A stretch of DNA of 64,000 nucleotides from Endozoicomonas sp965199185 (GTDB lineage Bacteria > Pseudomonadota > Gammaproteobacteria > Pseudomonadales > Endozoicomonadaceae): positions 1-64,000 of the forward strand of contig CBDAQW010000012.1 in assembly GCA_965199185.1 (NCBI GenBank), read 5' to 3'. The notes under the pieces are model-generated. The model was not told where the DNA came from, made no database searches, and worked only from the letters and a program-made list of their open reading frames with translations. Each line of letters opens with the position of its first letter. The stretch's first letter is position 1. This document shows, piece after piece, positions 54,960-63,339 of the stretch. Both the position numbers and the translations under genes were made by a program.

Positions 54960-55123
54960 CCTAAATTAATCAGTTGAAATCTGAATATCCGCTAAAAGCC
55001 TTGCGGCAGTTGATGTTTAGCGTTTTAGCCTACTCACCCTATGGGTGAAGACTGAAGTCTGATATAACCTTACTGCCACATAGGGTTTAGCCAATTCACA
55101 AAAGCTCAACTGATTAATTTAGG
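54960..55123. mobile_element. MITE-like element, 164 bp, with 18-bp TIRs and 5-bp target duplication
   Basis: The arms CCTAAATTAATCAGTTGA (54960-54977) and TCAACTGATTAATTTAGG (55106-55123) are perfect inverted complements. GTGAA flanks both ends directly (54955-54959 and 55124-55128), as expected for a 5-bp target-site duplication. The 128-base interior has no gene but holds further dyads: GCTAAAA/TTTTAGC (54991, 55023) and TCACCC-TAT-GGGTGA (55034-55048). It is a non-autonomous miniature transposable element by structure. Its ends do not match the IS4-family element at 32.5 kb, so its transposase lies elsewhere. Confidence 0.8.
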
Positions 55124-55165
55124 GTGAAAGAATCGAAAAACAACAGTTGTATTTTTATAAACCAA

Positions 55166-55666
55166 TTAATAGCCAAACTGTGAAAAGTTGATTTTAGCTA
55201 TTACTGTATTGACCAACGCTTCCATCCCAAATTGATCTTCCACATCAAACCGTGATTGGACAGGACTATCTATATCTAAAACAGCAACCACATCGCCATC
55301 CACCACAACAGGCACAACCAGCTCACTGCGACTATCTGCATCACAGGCAATATGACCAGCAAAAGTATCGACATCATCAACAACCTGGGTTGTCTTTTCC
55401 ACCACAGCCGTTCCGCAGACACCACGCCCTATCGGAATCTGAACACAGGCAGGCTTACCCTGAAACGGTCCAAGCACCAGCCTGTCACCACGAAGAATAT
55501 AAAAACCAACCCAGTTAAGGTCTGTCATACTGGCATTCAGCAAGCTGGAAATATTAGCAAGATTGGCCAGCGCATCATCTTCACCTGATATGAGTGCAGC
55601 AGCCTGTTTATTCAGTAATTGATAGAAGGCTTTTTTTTCTGCGGGAAAATCTGTAACTTCAAACAT
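55166..55666 (-). CDS. msrC: Free methionine-(R)-sulfoxide reductase MsrC
   Basis: The GAF-domain protein (166 residues from the ATG at 55666) has LNWVGFYILRGDRLVLGPFQGKPAC and RGVCGTAV. C74, C84 and C108 have the same spacing (10 and 24) as the three redox cysteines of E. coli MsrC. It reduces free Met-R-sulfoxide using thioredoxin. A start 3 codons upstream at 55675 is possible. Confidence 0.93.
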   Translation of the reverse strand: MFEVTDFPAEKKAFYQLLNKQAAALISGEDDALANLANISSLLNASMTDLNWVGFYILRGDRLVLGPFQGKPACVQIPIGRGVCGTAVVEKTTQVVDDVDTFAGHIACDADSRSELVVPVVVDGDVVAVLDIDSPVQSRFDVEDQFGMEALVNTVIAKINFSQFGY

Positions 55667-55746
55667 CCTGAGCACCTGTTTTCAACTCTATTATCAAAAT
55701 CACGGTCGAACGAGTGTATCAGCCTTTTGCGGAAATCGTACAATAT

Positions 55747-56814
55747 TCAGGCGTAATAATTAAATCTTTGCAGTTGATAACCGACAACTTTTGCAGGAAT
55801 GCAGCACCTTAACTGCAACGTCCACTCATTGACTTCTTCCATAGCTCTCGCATCCGATAACCCGTGATACGACAAAGGCGACAGATAGATAATATCCTGC
55901 CTTGTTAAGGGTAATGTCTTCAGATACTCAAGTGTCGATTTTATATTCAACGCCACCTCTGTACGCTCTACTGTACCCGTGAGCAGAGTAAGACTGACTT
56001 TAATGCTGGCAGATTTTGCCGCAACAATCGCAGCGGTCACTTTATCAAGACAACCCGATTTCCCAAGAGAAGCTCTGAGCTTTGACCAGCCTGTTTCAAG
56101 ACCGATAACTATTTGAGACAAGCCCGCTTTATTGAGCTGCTTCCAGTCTTCCTGAGTTCTTGGCGCACTGAAATCCGGATCAGAAAAAGTCGCTACACCA
56201 CGTTTCAATATACCGGTTTGCTCCCCAATCAAATGAAGGCAATTCATTAAACGACGCTGGGACAATGCCATCGCATTAGCTGAACCCAGAAACACCCCTT
56301 GTCGTTGATACATGGCATCGCCAAACAGAGTCTTAACGCCATCAACATGCCGTTGCAATTGCTCTTGATTGAGAACGGAATAGGGCTTGTCTTTATAGAA
56401 AGCACAAAAGGTGCATCGGCGATTAGGGCAGCCACGGGCTGGCTGAATAACCAGATCTCCGTATCGATCGGGTGGAAGAATGGACACAGGCTCAGGATAA
56501 ACGTCCAGATATATCTGTTTTACCTGACGATAATAATCCAGCGTATGACGACGGCCTCTCTGCACAATCGGCTCATGCGAATCCAGCGACTGCAGCCACT
56601 CAAAAGCCTGCAAGTAAACTTGTTCTGCCTGATCATCCGTAAGGGGTTCCCCTGTTGCTCCCCGGACAACTCGCCCATCCATGCATCGTCGATAGAACTC
56701 AGAACCAAGCCGAAAAGTACTCCATCGCCCAGCCATATCGAGACGAAGACTAACTCCAAGAACATCATCTTCGATCTTGCAACCAGCTTCCATGAGCCTG
56801 AGACTCATCACCAT
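55747..56814 (-). CDS. Radical SAM protein, uncharacterised (CX4CX2C cluster motif)
   Basis: The 355-residue protein has an iron-sulfur motif C-P-N-R-R-C-T-F-C in QPARGCPNRRCTFCAFYKDKPY (about residues 126-147). This is CX4CX2C rather than the textbook CX3CX2C, a variant found in a known family of B12-independent radical SAM proteins. SAM-binding features follow (FLGSANAMALSQRRL; QIVIGLETGWSKLRASLGKSG). The N-terminal 110 residues are a separate domain. Substrate unknown. It is downstream of no obvious partner and divergent from the AbgT-type transporter gene. Confidence 0.82.
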   Translation of the reverse strand: MVMSLRLMEAGCKIEDDVLGVSLRLDMAGRWSTFRLGSEFYRRCMDGRVVRGATGEPLTDDQAEQVYLQAFEWLQSLDSHEPIVQRGRRHTLDYYRQVKQIYLDVYPEPVSILPPDRYGDLVIQPARGCPNRRCTFCAFYKDKPYSVLNQEQLQRHVDGVKTLFGDAMYQRQGVFLGSANAMALSQRRLMNCLHLIGEQTGILKRGVATFSDPDFSAPRTQEDWKQLNKAGLSQIVIGLETGWSKLRASLGKSGCLDKVTAAIVAAKSASIKVSLTLLTGTVERTEVALNIKSTLEYLKTLPLTRQDIIYLSPLSYHGLSDARAMEEVNEWTLQLRCCIPAKVVGYQLQRFNYYA

Positions 56815-56981
56815 AACAGCACCGATTTAAAACGTCAGAATAACACGGCGATCTTGAATAAACAGTTCGGATATTTTTCAAACAGATCACCATACGACGA
56901 TAGGCGTTTAATCCAAAAGACACATGACAGTGCAGAAATCACCCTTAAAAAGACTTTTATATCAGGCAGATAAGCCAAACA

Positions 56982-56995
56982 CTGATCTGAATCAT
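56982..56995 (+). promoter_or_regulatory. FNR-like site upstream of the AbgT-type gene
   Basis: CTGATCTGAATCAT matches TTGAT-N4-ATCAA except for the outermost base on each side and is symmetric. It lies 66 bases before the start of the transporter gene. Weak on its own; listed because a perfect box exists elsewhere in the window. Confidence 0.3.
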
Positions 56996-57060
56996 TCACT
57001 CTTGAAAACACTTTTTATTAGAGTGCCTATGTCTAATAGATACTATGATAAGGAGGTTTT

Positions 57061-58626
57061 ATGAGTACGACACAGGCTACACCCATGCCCAAAAGCCAAT
57101 CTAAATTAATGGATCGTTTCCTCAACGGCATCGAAAAAGCAGGCAATAAACTACCCGACCCGACCCTGCTATTCTTTTATGCTCTACTTCTTATCTGGGT
57201 GCTATCCGCACTTTTTGCCCAGATTGATCTTAATATGGTGCACCCGGCCACAGGTGCCAAGATTACTGTCAACAACCTGATGACCGGCGATAAGCTGACT
57301 AATTTCCTGGCCAGTATGGTGAAAAACTTTACTGGATTTGCCCCCTTGGGCATCGTACTCGTTGCCATGCTGGGCGTCGGTGTTGCAGAGCAATCAGGCT
57401 TTATCAACACAGGTCTGAAGAAAATGCTGAAGGTCACTCCAGTCAAACTCTTAACGCCCATGCTGATTCTGGTATCTATTGTTAGCCACACAGCTGCAGA
57501 TGCGGGTTATGTACTGGTTATTCCTCTGGGCGGTATTATTTTCCACGCTGCCGGTCGTCATCCACTGGCCGGTATCGCTGCTGCGTTTGCTGGCGTATCC
57601 GGAGGTTTTTCGGCCAACTTTATTCCTTCTGGTATTGATCCACTGTTGCAGGGTTTCACTCAGTCTGCTGCGCATATTCTGGATACCGGTTTCCAGATGA
57701 ATCCATTGGCTAACATCTTCTTTACTGGTGCTTCCAGCATCATTGTTGTGGCTATCGGCTGGTATGTGACCGACAGAATCATTGAGCCTCGTCTGAATGC
57801 CTCCAAACCATTGGATGAGGATATTGAGGAGGCAGAAGACATGGGCTCTTTCACAGCTCAGGAAAGCAAAGCCTTCTCCGCAGCAAGCTTTGCCATGCTG
57901 GCAGGCATTGCTCTGCTGTTTGCTGCCGCCTATCCAGAGACTTCACCATTGCGCTCACCAGAGGGCGACATCACCGCATTTTCTGCGCCTATTATGCAGT
58001 CTATTGTGCCGTTTATTTTCATCTTGTTTATTATTCCGGGTATTGTTTACGGTAAAATGTCCGGTACTTTCAAAAACTCTAAAGATATTGTTGCGGCCAT
58101 GAATGGCACCATGTCGACCATGGGGTCTTATCTGGTGATGTCTTTCTTCTGTGCACAATTCCTCTGGGCATTCGCTCAATCTAATCTAGGTACCGTTCTG
58201 GCTCTCAGTGGTGCTGAAGTACTTCAGGCTCTGAATTTGCCCGGTCAGATCACCATTGTGGGTATGATTCTGCTGACAGCCGTGGTTAACCTGGTCGTTG
58301 GTTCTGCCTCTGCTAAGTGGGCACTGATTGGTCCGGTTCTGGTCCCTATGTTAATGGCTGTCGGCATCTCTCCGGAACTGTCTCAGGCGGCTTATCGTGT
58401 CGGTGACTCGGTTTCTAACATCATCTCTCCGCTGATGGTGTTCTTCCCACTGGTGGTGGTTTATTGCCAGCGCTATGTGAAAGATACCGGTATTGGCTCT
58501 CTCTCTTCCATGATGATGCCTTACTCCATCTCTCTGCTGATTGGCTGGACTCTATTCCTGCTGGCTTACTGGGCCTTAGGGCTACCTCTGGGCATTCAGG
58601 CTTCTTATGTCTATCCAGCCATGTAA
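57061..58626 (+). CDS. AbgT-family transporter
   Basis: The 521-residue membrane protein matches the AbgT family: LPDPTLLFFYALLLIWVLSA, FAPLGIVLVAMLGVGVAEQSGF, SHTAADAGYVLVIPLGGIIF, GGFSANFIPSGIDPLLQGFTQ and the late GSASAKWALIGPVLVPMLMA re-entrant segment. Members import p-aminobenzoyl-glutamate or export sulfonamide-type antimetabolites. No abgAB amidase genes are nearby, so the direction is open. A strong AAGGAGGT site precedes the ATG and a terminator follows. Confidence 0.9.
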   Translation: MSTTQATPMPKSQSKLMDRFLNGIEKAGNKLPDPTLLFFYALLLIWVLSALFAQIDLNMVHPATGAKITVNNLMTGDKLTNFLASMVKNFTGFAPLGIVLVAMLGVGVAEQSGFINTGLKKMLKVTPVKLLTPMLILVSIVSHTAADAGYVLVIPLGGIIFHAAGRHPLAGIAAAFAGVSGGFSANFIPSGIDPLLQGFTQSAAHILDTGFQMNPLANIFFTGASSIIVVAIGWYVTDRIIEPRLNASKPLDEDIEEAEDMGSFTAQESKAFSAASFAMLAGIALLFAAAYPETSPLRSPEGDITAFSAPIMQSIVPFIFILFIIPGIVYGKMSGTFKNSKDIVAAMNGTMSTMGSYLVMSFFCAQFLWAFAQSNLGTVLALSGAEVLQALNLPGQITIVGMILLTAVVNLVVGSASAKWALIGPVLVPMLMAVGISPELSQAAYRVGDSVSNIISPLMVFFPLVVVYCQRYVKDTGIGSLSSMMMPYSISLLIGWTLFLLAYWALGLPLGIQASYVYPAM

Positions 58627-58660
58627 AGATACTTATCTGAACCAATAATGGACTATCTGA

Positions 58661-58691
58661 AGAAAAGGGGCTTTTGCTCCTTTTCTTTTTT
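58661..58691 (+). terminator. Terminator after the AbgT-type gene
   Basis: AGAAAAGG (58661-58668) pairs with CCTTTTCT (58679-58686), extended inward by GC/GC with a TTTT loop, and runs into six T. It lies 35 bases after the stop. Confidence 0.8.
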
Positions 58692-58788
58692 CTGACCTTC
58701 GCGTCAGCAGCCATGTCGAACAGCGTCTATCCTTAAGCCTGCTAATGTTAATGACAAATTTCAGGACTTACAGAATTAAAGGCAGCGT

Positions 58789-58989
58789 ATGTTCAATCTG
58801 GCAAAACTTATTCAGAATATAACTCCTGCGGGATGGGCAGTTATGGCACTGTGCCTGCTTGTATGGATTGCTCTTATCCACATCTTCGGAAAGATGACCG
58901 AAAAACGTTGGGGAGATCGGGAATCCGGTGCCCTGGTGGGTTTTTTTGTGCCCGGCCTTGTATTTATCGCCCTTCTTTATTGGATATAA
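58789..58989 (+). CDS. Small two-helix membrane protein, 66 residues
   Basis: Two hydrophobic helices (residues about 13-33 and 48-65) flank a charged loop (GKMTEKRWGDRESG). A weak AAAGG site precedes the ATG. No family is recognised; length and clean helices make a genuine small membrane protein more likely than chance. Confidence 0.55.
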   Translation: MFNLAKLIQNITPAGWAVMALCLLVWIALIHIFGKMTEKRWGDRESGALVGFFVPGLVFIALLYWI

Positions 58990-59088
58990 GCATCTATCAG
59001 GCACTCCCCAAGGAATGGGGCATCAGCAGCACCTCATAAGAAAAGCACCTATCTATCACACTTAAAAACCCATCTAACGCTCCAAAAA

Positions 59089-59388
59089 TCAAGCGATCAA
59101 TAACCAGCCTCCAAGCCGGAAAGAAAGCAGCGCGTAGGGTATCAATATCATTCGGTTCGATGCCGCCAGCACTTCCAGATCGCCAGAACCACCTCGGTTT
59201 GCCATACAAAGTCCGACAGTAATGGCTGATTCGACCATATAAAAGCCAAACAGCCGGCCTCCCAGGGCAGCACCCAAAATAGCACCAATAACGATCATCT
59301 CTGCGATGCGCATATTGGCGAAACTAATATCGCCCGGTCTCTTACCAGCCATCAATACCAGACCATAGCTACCAATCCCTCTTGCCCA
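59089..59388 (-). pseudogene. C-terminal remnant of a 2-hydroxycarboxylate transporter (CitS/MaeN type)
   Basis: The frame ending at 59089 encodes about 95 residues resembling the end of CitS-family sodium:citrate/malate symporters: LGGRLFGFYMVESAITVGLCMANRGGSGDLEVLAASNRM followed by PYALLSFRLGG. The glycine-rich GGSGD and the NRM..PxA..S.R.GG signature are diagnostic. The frame is closed upstream by a TAA at 59386-59388 and the remaining about 350 residues are absent, so this is a gene fragment. It directly abuts the stop of a dicarboxylate symporter gene. Confidence 0.72.
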
Positions 59389-60693
59389 TTAACGAATATG
59401 ATGAAAATCAATGATTTCTTCTTTCAGCCCTGCCGCCGGATCATTGAATACTTCCCAGTTAAGGGCCCCTTCGGAATTAGCCACGATACAAGTCACCGCC
59501 GAATCACCGGTGACATTTACAGCGGTTCTAATCATATCCAGCAATCGGTCTACCCCCATAAGCAACGCAACACCTTCGACCGGCAGCCCGACTTGCTGTA
59601 ACACCATCGCCAGCATAATCATGCCGACCCCGGGCACACCGGCTGTACCGATGGAAGCCAGGGTTGCGGTGAGAATTACCATCAGATAATCACTCAACCC
59701 CAGCTCGATACTGAATGCCTGAGAAATAAACACCGTAGCAACCCCTTGCATAATGGCGGTACCATCCATGTTGATGGTGCTGCCCAGAGGGATGGTAAAC
59801 GATGCTACCCGGTTAGAAACACCAAAACGATGTGTGGCAGTTTCCATAGTAACCGGAATAGTGGCATTACTCGATGCAGTGCTAAAAGCAAACAATACTG
59901 CATCTTCCATTTTCCGCAGAAACCCTAGCGGACTCAGCCCCGTAAACAGCTTCAACAAGGTGCAATAAGTCACTACCACATGTAACAACAGAACAAATAT
60001 AAGCAAGAAAAAGTATTTAATCAGACTAGCAATGGCTGACAGTTCAATAGTAGTAAACAGCTTCGCCATCAGACAGAACACACCATAGGGAGCGATATTC
60101 ATGAGCAGGGCGACCAGCTTCATCATGACTGCGTTCATGGATTCAAAGATTCGAGCTATACGCTCTCCCGGCTCTCCCGCTGCTGCTATGGATATTCCAA
60201 ACAAAAGTGCAAAAACAATAATCTGCAGAGTATTGCCTTCTGCCAGAGCTTCTATCGGATTACTTGGAAACAGGTGAATCAGCACTTCACTGAGAGCTGG
60301 CGCTTCCTTGGCTGAAAATGCGTTGGCTCCCTCCAGATTTGCACCTTCCCCAGGCTCTACCAATATGGCGGCAATAATAGCCAGAGTAATGGCAATGGCG
60401 GTGGTCGCCACATACAGAACTATGGTCTTCCCCCCTACTCTGCCAATGGTACTGGCATCACTGAGAGAACAGGTGCCACAAACAATTGAAGTAAATATCA
60501 GCGGCACTACCAGCATCTTCAGGGAGGATATGAATATCTGCCCAATAACATGGAACACCCCATCAACAATGTAACTGGTGACAAACGTACTTTCCGGGAT
60601 AAGGGTTCTAATAAAAATACCGGCACCGAGACCAGCCAACATGCCAATAAGTACTTGAGTAGTTAGGGAAAACTCATTCCAACGCTTGATCAT
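59389..60693 (-). CDS. Dicarboxylate/amino acid:cation symporter (SDF family)
   Basis: The 434-residue protein has the DAACS fold: eight helices and re-entrant loops with AFSTASSNATIPVTMETA (serine-rich HP1), IPLGSTINMDGTAIMQG (NMDGT sodium site), TASIGTAGVPG-like LASIGTAGVPGVGMIML (HP2) and DRLLDMIRTAVNVTGDSAVTCIV in helix 8. It imports C4-dicarboxylates, glutamate or aspartate with sodium or protons. The arginine in DMIRT corresponds to the position that often sets acidic-substrate preference. Confidence 0.92.
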   Translation of the reverse strand: MIKRWNEFSLTTQVLIGMLAGLGAGIFIRTLIPESTFVTSYIVDGVFHVIGQIFISSLKMLVVPLIFTSIVCGTCSLSDASTIGRVGGKTIVLYVATTAIAITLAIIAAILVEPGEGANLEGANAFSAKEAPALSEVLIHLFPSNPIEALAEGNTLQIIVFALLFGISIAAAGEPGERIARIFESMNAVMMKLVALLMNIAPYGVFCLMAKLFTTIELSAIASLIKYFFLLIFVLLLHVVVTYCTLLKLFTGLSPLGFLRKMEDAVLFAFSTASSNATIPVTMETATHRFGVSNRVASFTIPLGSTINMDGTAIMQGVATVFISQAFSIELGLSDYLMVILTATLASIGTAGVPGVGMIMLAMVLQQVGLPVEGVALLMGVDRLLDMIRTAVNVTGDSAVTCIVANSEGALNWEVFNDPAAGLKEEIIDFHHIR

Positions 60694-60918
60694 TGATATA
60701 GCCTGACAAAATAGGAAGCACAGCAGAAAACAGGGGAGAACGAAAAGAAAGCCTGTAAGAATGAAAAAGGCCTCTTAAGAGTAGCTGAGATTGTCTGATT
60801 TACCCAAATAGAGATAGCCACCCTGAAAACAAAGCATGAACCAACTGTTCCGGCAAAACTCACTATAACTAACTAGAATACTATTAACTAACCTCTAATA
60901 AACAAGGAAGGAAACACT

Positions 60919-61749
60919 ATGCCAGGACTTGATAAAGCACCATCCATCGACTTACAGACTCTGGCAGCGCAGGTCAGCCAGCTTAAAGAAGATGGCCTTG
61001 GAGACGAAAGCCTGAAAATAAAGACCAAAGATGGAAAGCTGGAGGTCACCGCCAGTAAAAAGCATGCTAATGCATTTGGCCGAAAAATAAGGCGTCTTCT
61101 TAGCTCTGCGTTACCTGGAGTACGCAGTCAGCGAAAGAATGATAAGCAGACTGCATTGAACACACTGGCCAACACACTGAATGACAGCACCATATTAGGC
61201 TTCAGCGGAAAAATTAGCGTAGCGGATGCACACAGCATACTACAAAAGGCCCTTGAGCAAACCAATGAAAGACATCATTCAAACACAACACCGTCACCAC
61301 AAAACATTGACTTTAGTGCAGAAGAAACCACAGAAGACATTTATTCAGAAATTGGCGATGTTCCAGCTAAAGCAGATGCCCACTCCCTAAGGCAAAAAAC
61401 GCCTACCGAGGATTTCCCACCACCGCCTGATAGTTGGCTGACTGATGAGTCAGGTACTCAGAAAAAATCTGCAGAAGAAATTGATTCTCTTTATGCAAAG
61501 GTCGATTTCAGCAAAAAAAGACCTAAATCATCAGGATCTGAAACTGTCAATCTCTCCCCATCTGCGCAGGCGGTCAAACCAAAAGTGGCTCCCAAACCAT
61601 CCAAAAGAACTCAGAGATCAGCTACAACGGATGACAATTTCAAGTTCCCTCCACCACCACCTGAAGCACAGGCGGGAAAACCAGCAGTGGCTCCCAAACC
61701 CAAACCACAGATACCACCCAAGCCGTCTAGTCTTAAGAAGCCAGACTGA
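60919..61749 (+). CDS. Proline-rich candidate host-targeted effector with FPPPP and tyrosine motifs
   Basis: The 276-residue protein has no recognised bacterial family. Residues 1-110 contain a basic segment (F53-G-R-K-I-R-R-L-L) and helices. The rest is disordered with eukaryote-like motifs: E139-D-I-Y142-S-E-I-G-D (compare the Tir and Tarp phosphotyrosine sites), E164-D-F-P-P-P-P-D171 and K242-F-P-P-P-P-P-E249 (EVH1 ligands like those of Listeria ActA), D189-S-L-Y192-A-K-V-D (ITIM/EPIYA-like), and KPKVAPKPSKR plus KPQIPPKPS (SH3-type). It has no signal peptide or membrane helix, and an AAGGAAGG site. Delivery into host cells to act on actin regulators is inferred from the motif set. Confidence 0.68.
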   Translation: MPGLDKAPSIDLQTLAAQVSQLKEDGLGDESLKIKTKDGKLEVTASKKHANAFGRKIRRLLSSALPGVRSQRKNDKQTALNTLANTLNDSTILGFSGKISVADAHSILQKALEQTNERHHSNTTPSPQNIDFSAEETTEDIYSEIGDVPAKADAHSLRQKTPTEDFPPPPDSWLTDESGTQKKSAEEIDSLYAKVDFSKKRPKSSGSETVNLSPSAQAVKPKVAPKPSKRTQRSATTDDNFKFPPPPPEAQAGKPAVAPKPKPQIPPKPSSLKKPD

Positions 61750-61821
61750 CACCTTCCCGGGCGTCAGATGCAAGAGTGGAAATAGCGTTTCCATCAATTA
61801 GAACGCTTCAATACACCACTT

Positions 61822-61859
61822 AAAGCAGCCTTCCATTATTAATGAACGGCTGCTTTTTT
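61822..61859 (+). terminator. Rho-independent terminator after the proline-rich gene
   Basis: AAAGCAGCC (61822-61830) / GGCTGCTTT (61848-61856) forms a 9-bp stem running into six T (61854-61859). It isolates the effector candidate from the downstream tldD gene. Confidence 0.85.
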
Positions 61860-61977
61860 ATGCTCAAATATTGTATGCATGCCAGTAATATAGAATCCAC
61901 AAGCGAGACTCTGGCACAATAGCCATTTTCACTTTACACCAATCGAGAGCAACACTATTAAAAACTACCAACTTCAA

Positions 61978-63336
61978 TTGCCTGACGGGAATGATCTCTA
62001 TACGGAACTGCGCCTGCAGGAAAACACCCGACAGATCATCCAGCTGTTAAACGGTGATGTCACCACGAACAACCGTGAACGTGTCAGCGGCAGTTCTGCC
62101 CGGGTCTGTCAGCATGGACAGTGGGGATTTGCATCTACACCGCATATAAACAAACAAGCTATTGCTAAAGTGCTAACAGAAGCTCGTCAAAATGCAGAGT
62201 TTCTGGCAAAACGTCAGGGCGACACCCGCCATCAACTACCCTTATCCAGCTTCAGCCGCAGCGATGATCTGTCATCCAGTCAGCCTGCACCATCTTTGAA
62301 AGAACAGATGCAGTTCTTGCAGACACTGGATCAGTACATTATTGAACATTGCCCTGACCTGAAATCACGGGTTCTGCGTTTGCATCTGGAAGACATTGAA
62401 AAACGTCTGGTGACGTCTTCAGGTTCTAGTGGCTACAGCCTGATTCCCCGAACACTGTTGTATATTACCCTGACCATCAATAATCAGGATGACGAGCCGG
62501 TAGATCTCACTCATGTTTACAGCAATCGTGGGCAGTATCAGGATAACCTCATCAATCCGGACCAGCTTTACGCAGACATCGACGCGCTGTATCAGCACTT
62601 GCTGAGTAAAAAGGACGCCGTACCCGCCAAGGCGGGTCTGAAAGAAGTCATTCTGGATTCTGAACTCACCGGCATGCTGGCTCATGAAGCCATTGGACAT
62701 CCGACAGAAGCCGATCTGGTACTGGGCGGTTCTGTTACCGCGGGATTACTCAATCAACAAGTCGCCAGCCCACTGATTAATATGGCCGATCTGGCTCACA
62801 GTCATAACGGCAAGCTGTTACCGGTACCGGTTTTTATTGATGATGAGGGTGCAGAAGCCAAAGATCGCCAGCTAATCGAAAACGGCATTTTAAAAGGGTT
62901 TATGACGAATCGTCATACTGCCTCTGAATTGAGCATGGATGTTACCGGCAACGCCAGAGCTTTCAAGTTCTACGATGAACCGCTGATCCGCATGCGCAAT
63001 ACCGCTATTCTGCCAGGCAAAGACAAACTGGAAAAAATGATCGCTTCCATAAACGACGGATACTACCTGATAAAAACCAGCAACGGTGAAGCAGATACCA
63101 CCTCTGAGTTTATGTTCGGTATCACACTCGGCTATGAAATCAAGAATGGTAAACTGGGTCGGGCTATTCAGGACACCACTATTTCTGGCATTGCTTTTGA
63201 CGTATTGAAGTCAGTCAGCATGGTCTCCGACGAACTGCATTGGGAATGCTCTGGCTATTGCGGCAAAAAACAGGCAATACCAGTGAGCTGTGGTGGCCCC
63301 GCCATCAAGTGCACTATTAACATTGGTGGGGAGTAA
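61978..63336 (+). CDS. tldD: TldD-family metalloprotease subunit
   Basis: The protein (452 residues from the TTG at 61978) has the zinc motif HEAIGH in MLAHEAIGHPTEADLVLGG (about residue 235), FIDDEGAEAKDRQLIENGILKGFMTNRHTAS, and the C-terminal GPAIKCTINIGG typical of TldD. With TldE it forms a heterodimeric protease that trims unfolded peptides, microcin or PQQ-type precursors and CcdA. The start is uncertain: there is no ATG or clear binding site, and the frame stays open upstream through codons that include an ATT at about 61957. The N-terminus is short compared with E. coli TldD. Confidence 0.85.
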   Translation: MPDGNDLYTELRLQENTRQIIQLLNGDVTTNNRERVSGSSARVCQHGQWGFASTPHINKQAIAKVLTEARQNAEFLAKRQGDTRHQLPLSSFSRSDDLSSSQPAPSLKEQMQFLQTLDQYIIEHCPDLKSRVLRLHLEDIEKRLVTSSGSSGYSLIPRTLLYITLTINNQDDEPVDLTHVYSNRGQYQDNLINPDQLYADIDALYQHLLSKKDAVPAKAGLKEVILDSELTGMLAHEAIGHPTEADLVLGGSVTAGLLNQQVASPLINMADLAHSHNGKLLPVPVFIDDEGAEAKDRQLIENGILKGFMTNRHTASELSMDVTGNARAFKFYDEPLIRMRNTAILPGKDKLEKMIASINDGYYLIKTSNGEADTTSEFMFGITLGYEIKNGKLGRAIQDTTISGIAFDVLKSVSMVSDELHWECSGYCGKKQAIPVSCGGPAIKCTINIGGE

Positions 63337-63339
63337 CTC

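Noticed and set aside
58997..59209. 70-codon minus-strand frame overlapping the transporter remnant
   Set aside because: It is an alternative frame of the CitS-like fragment with no family resemblance.
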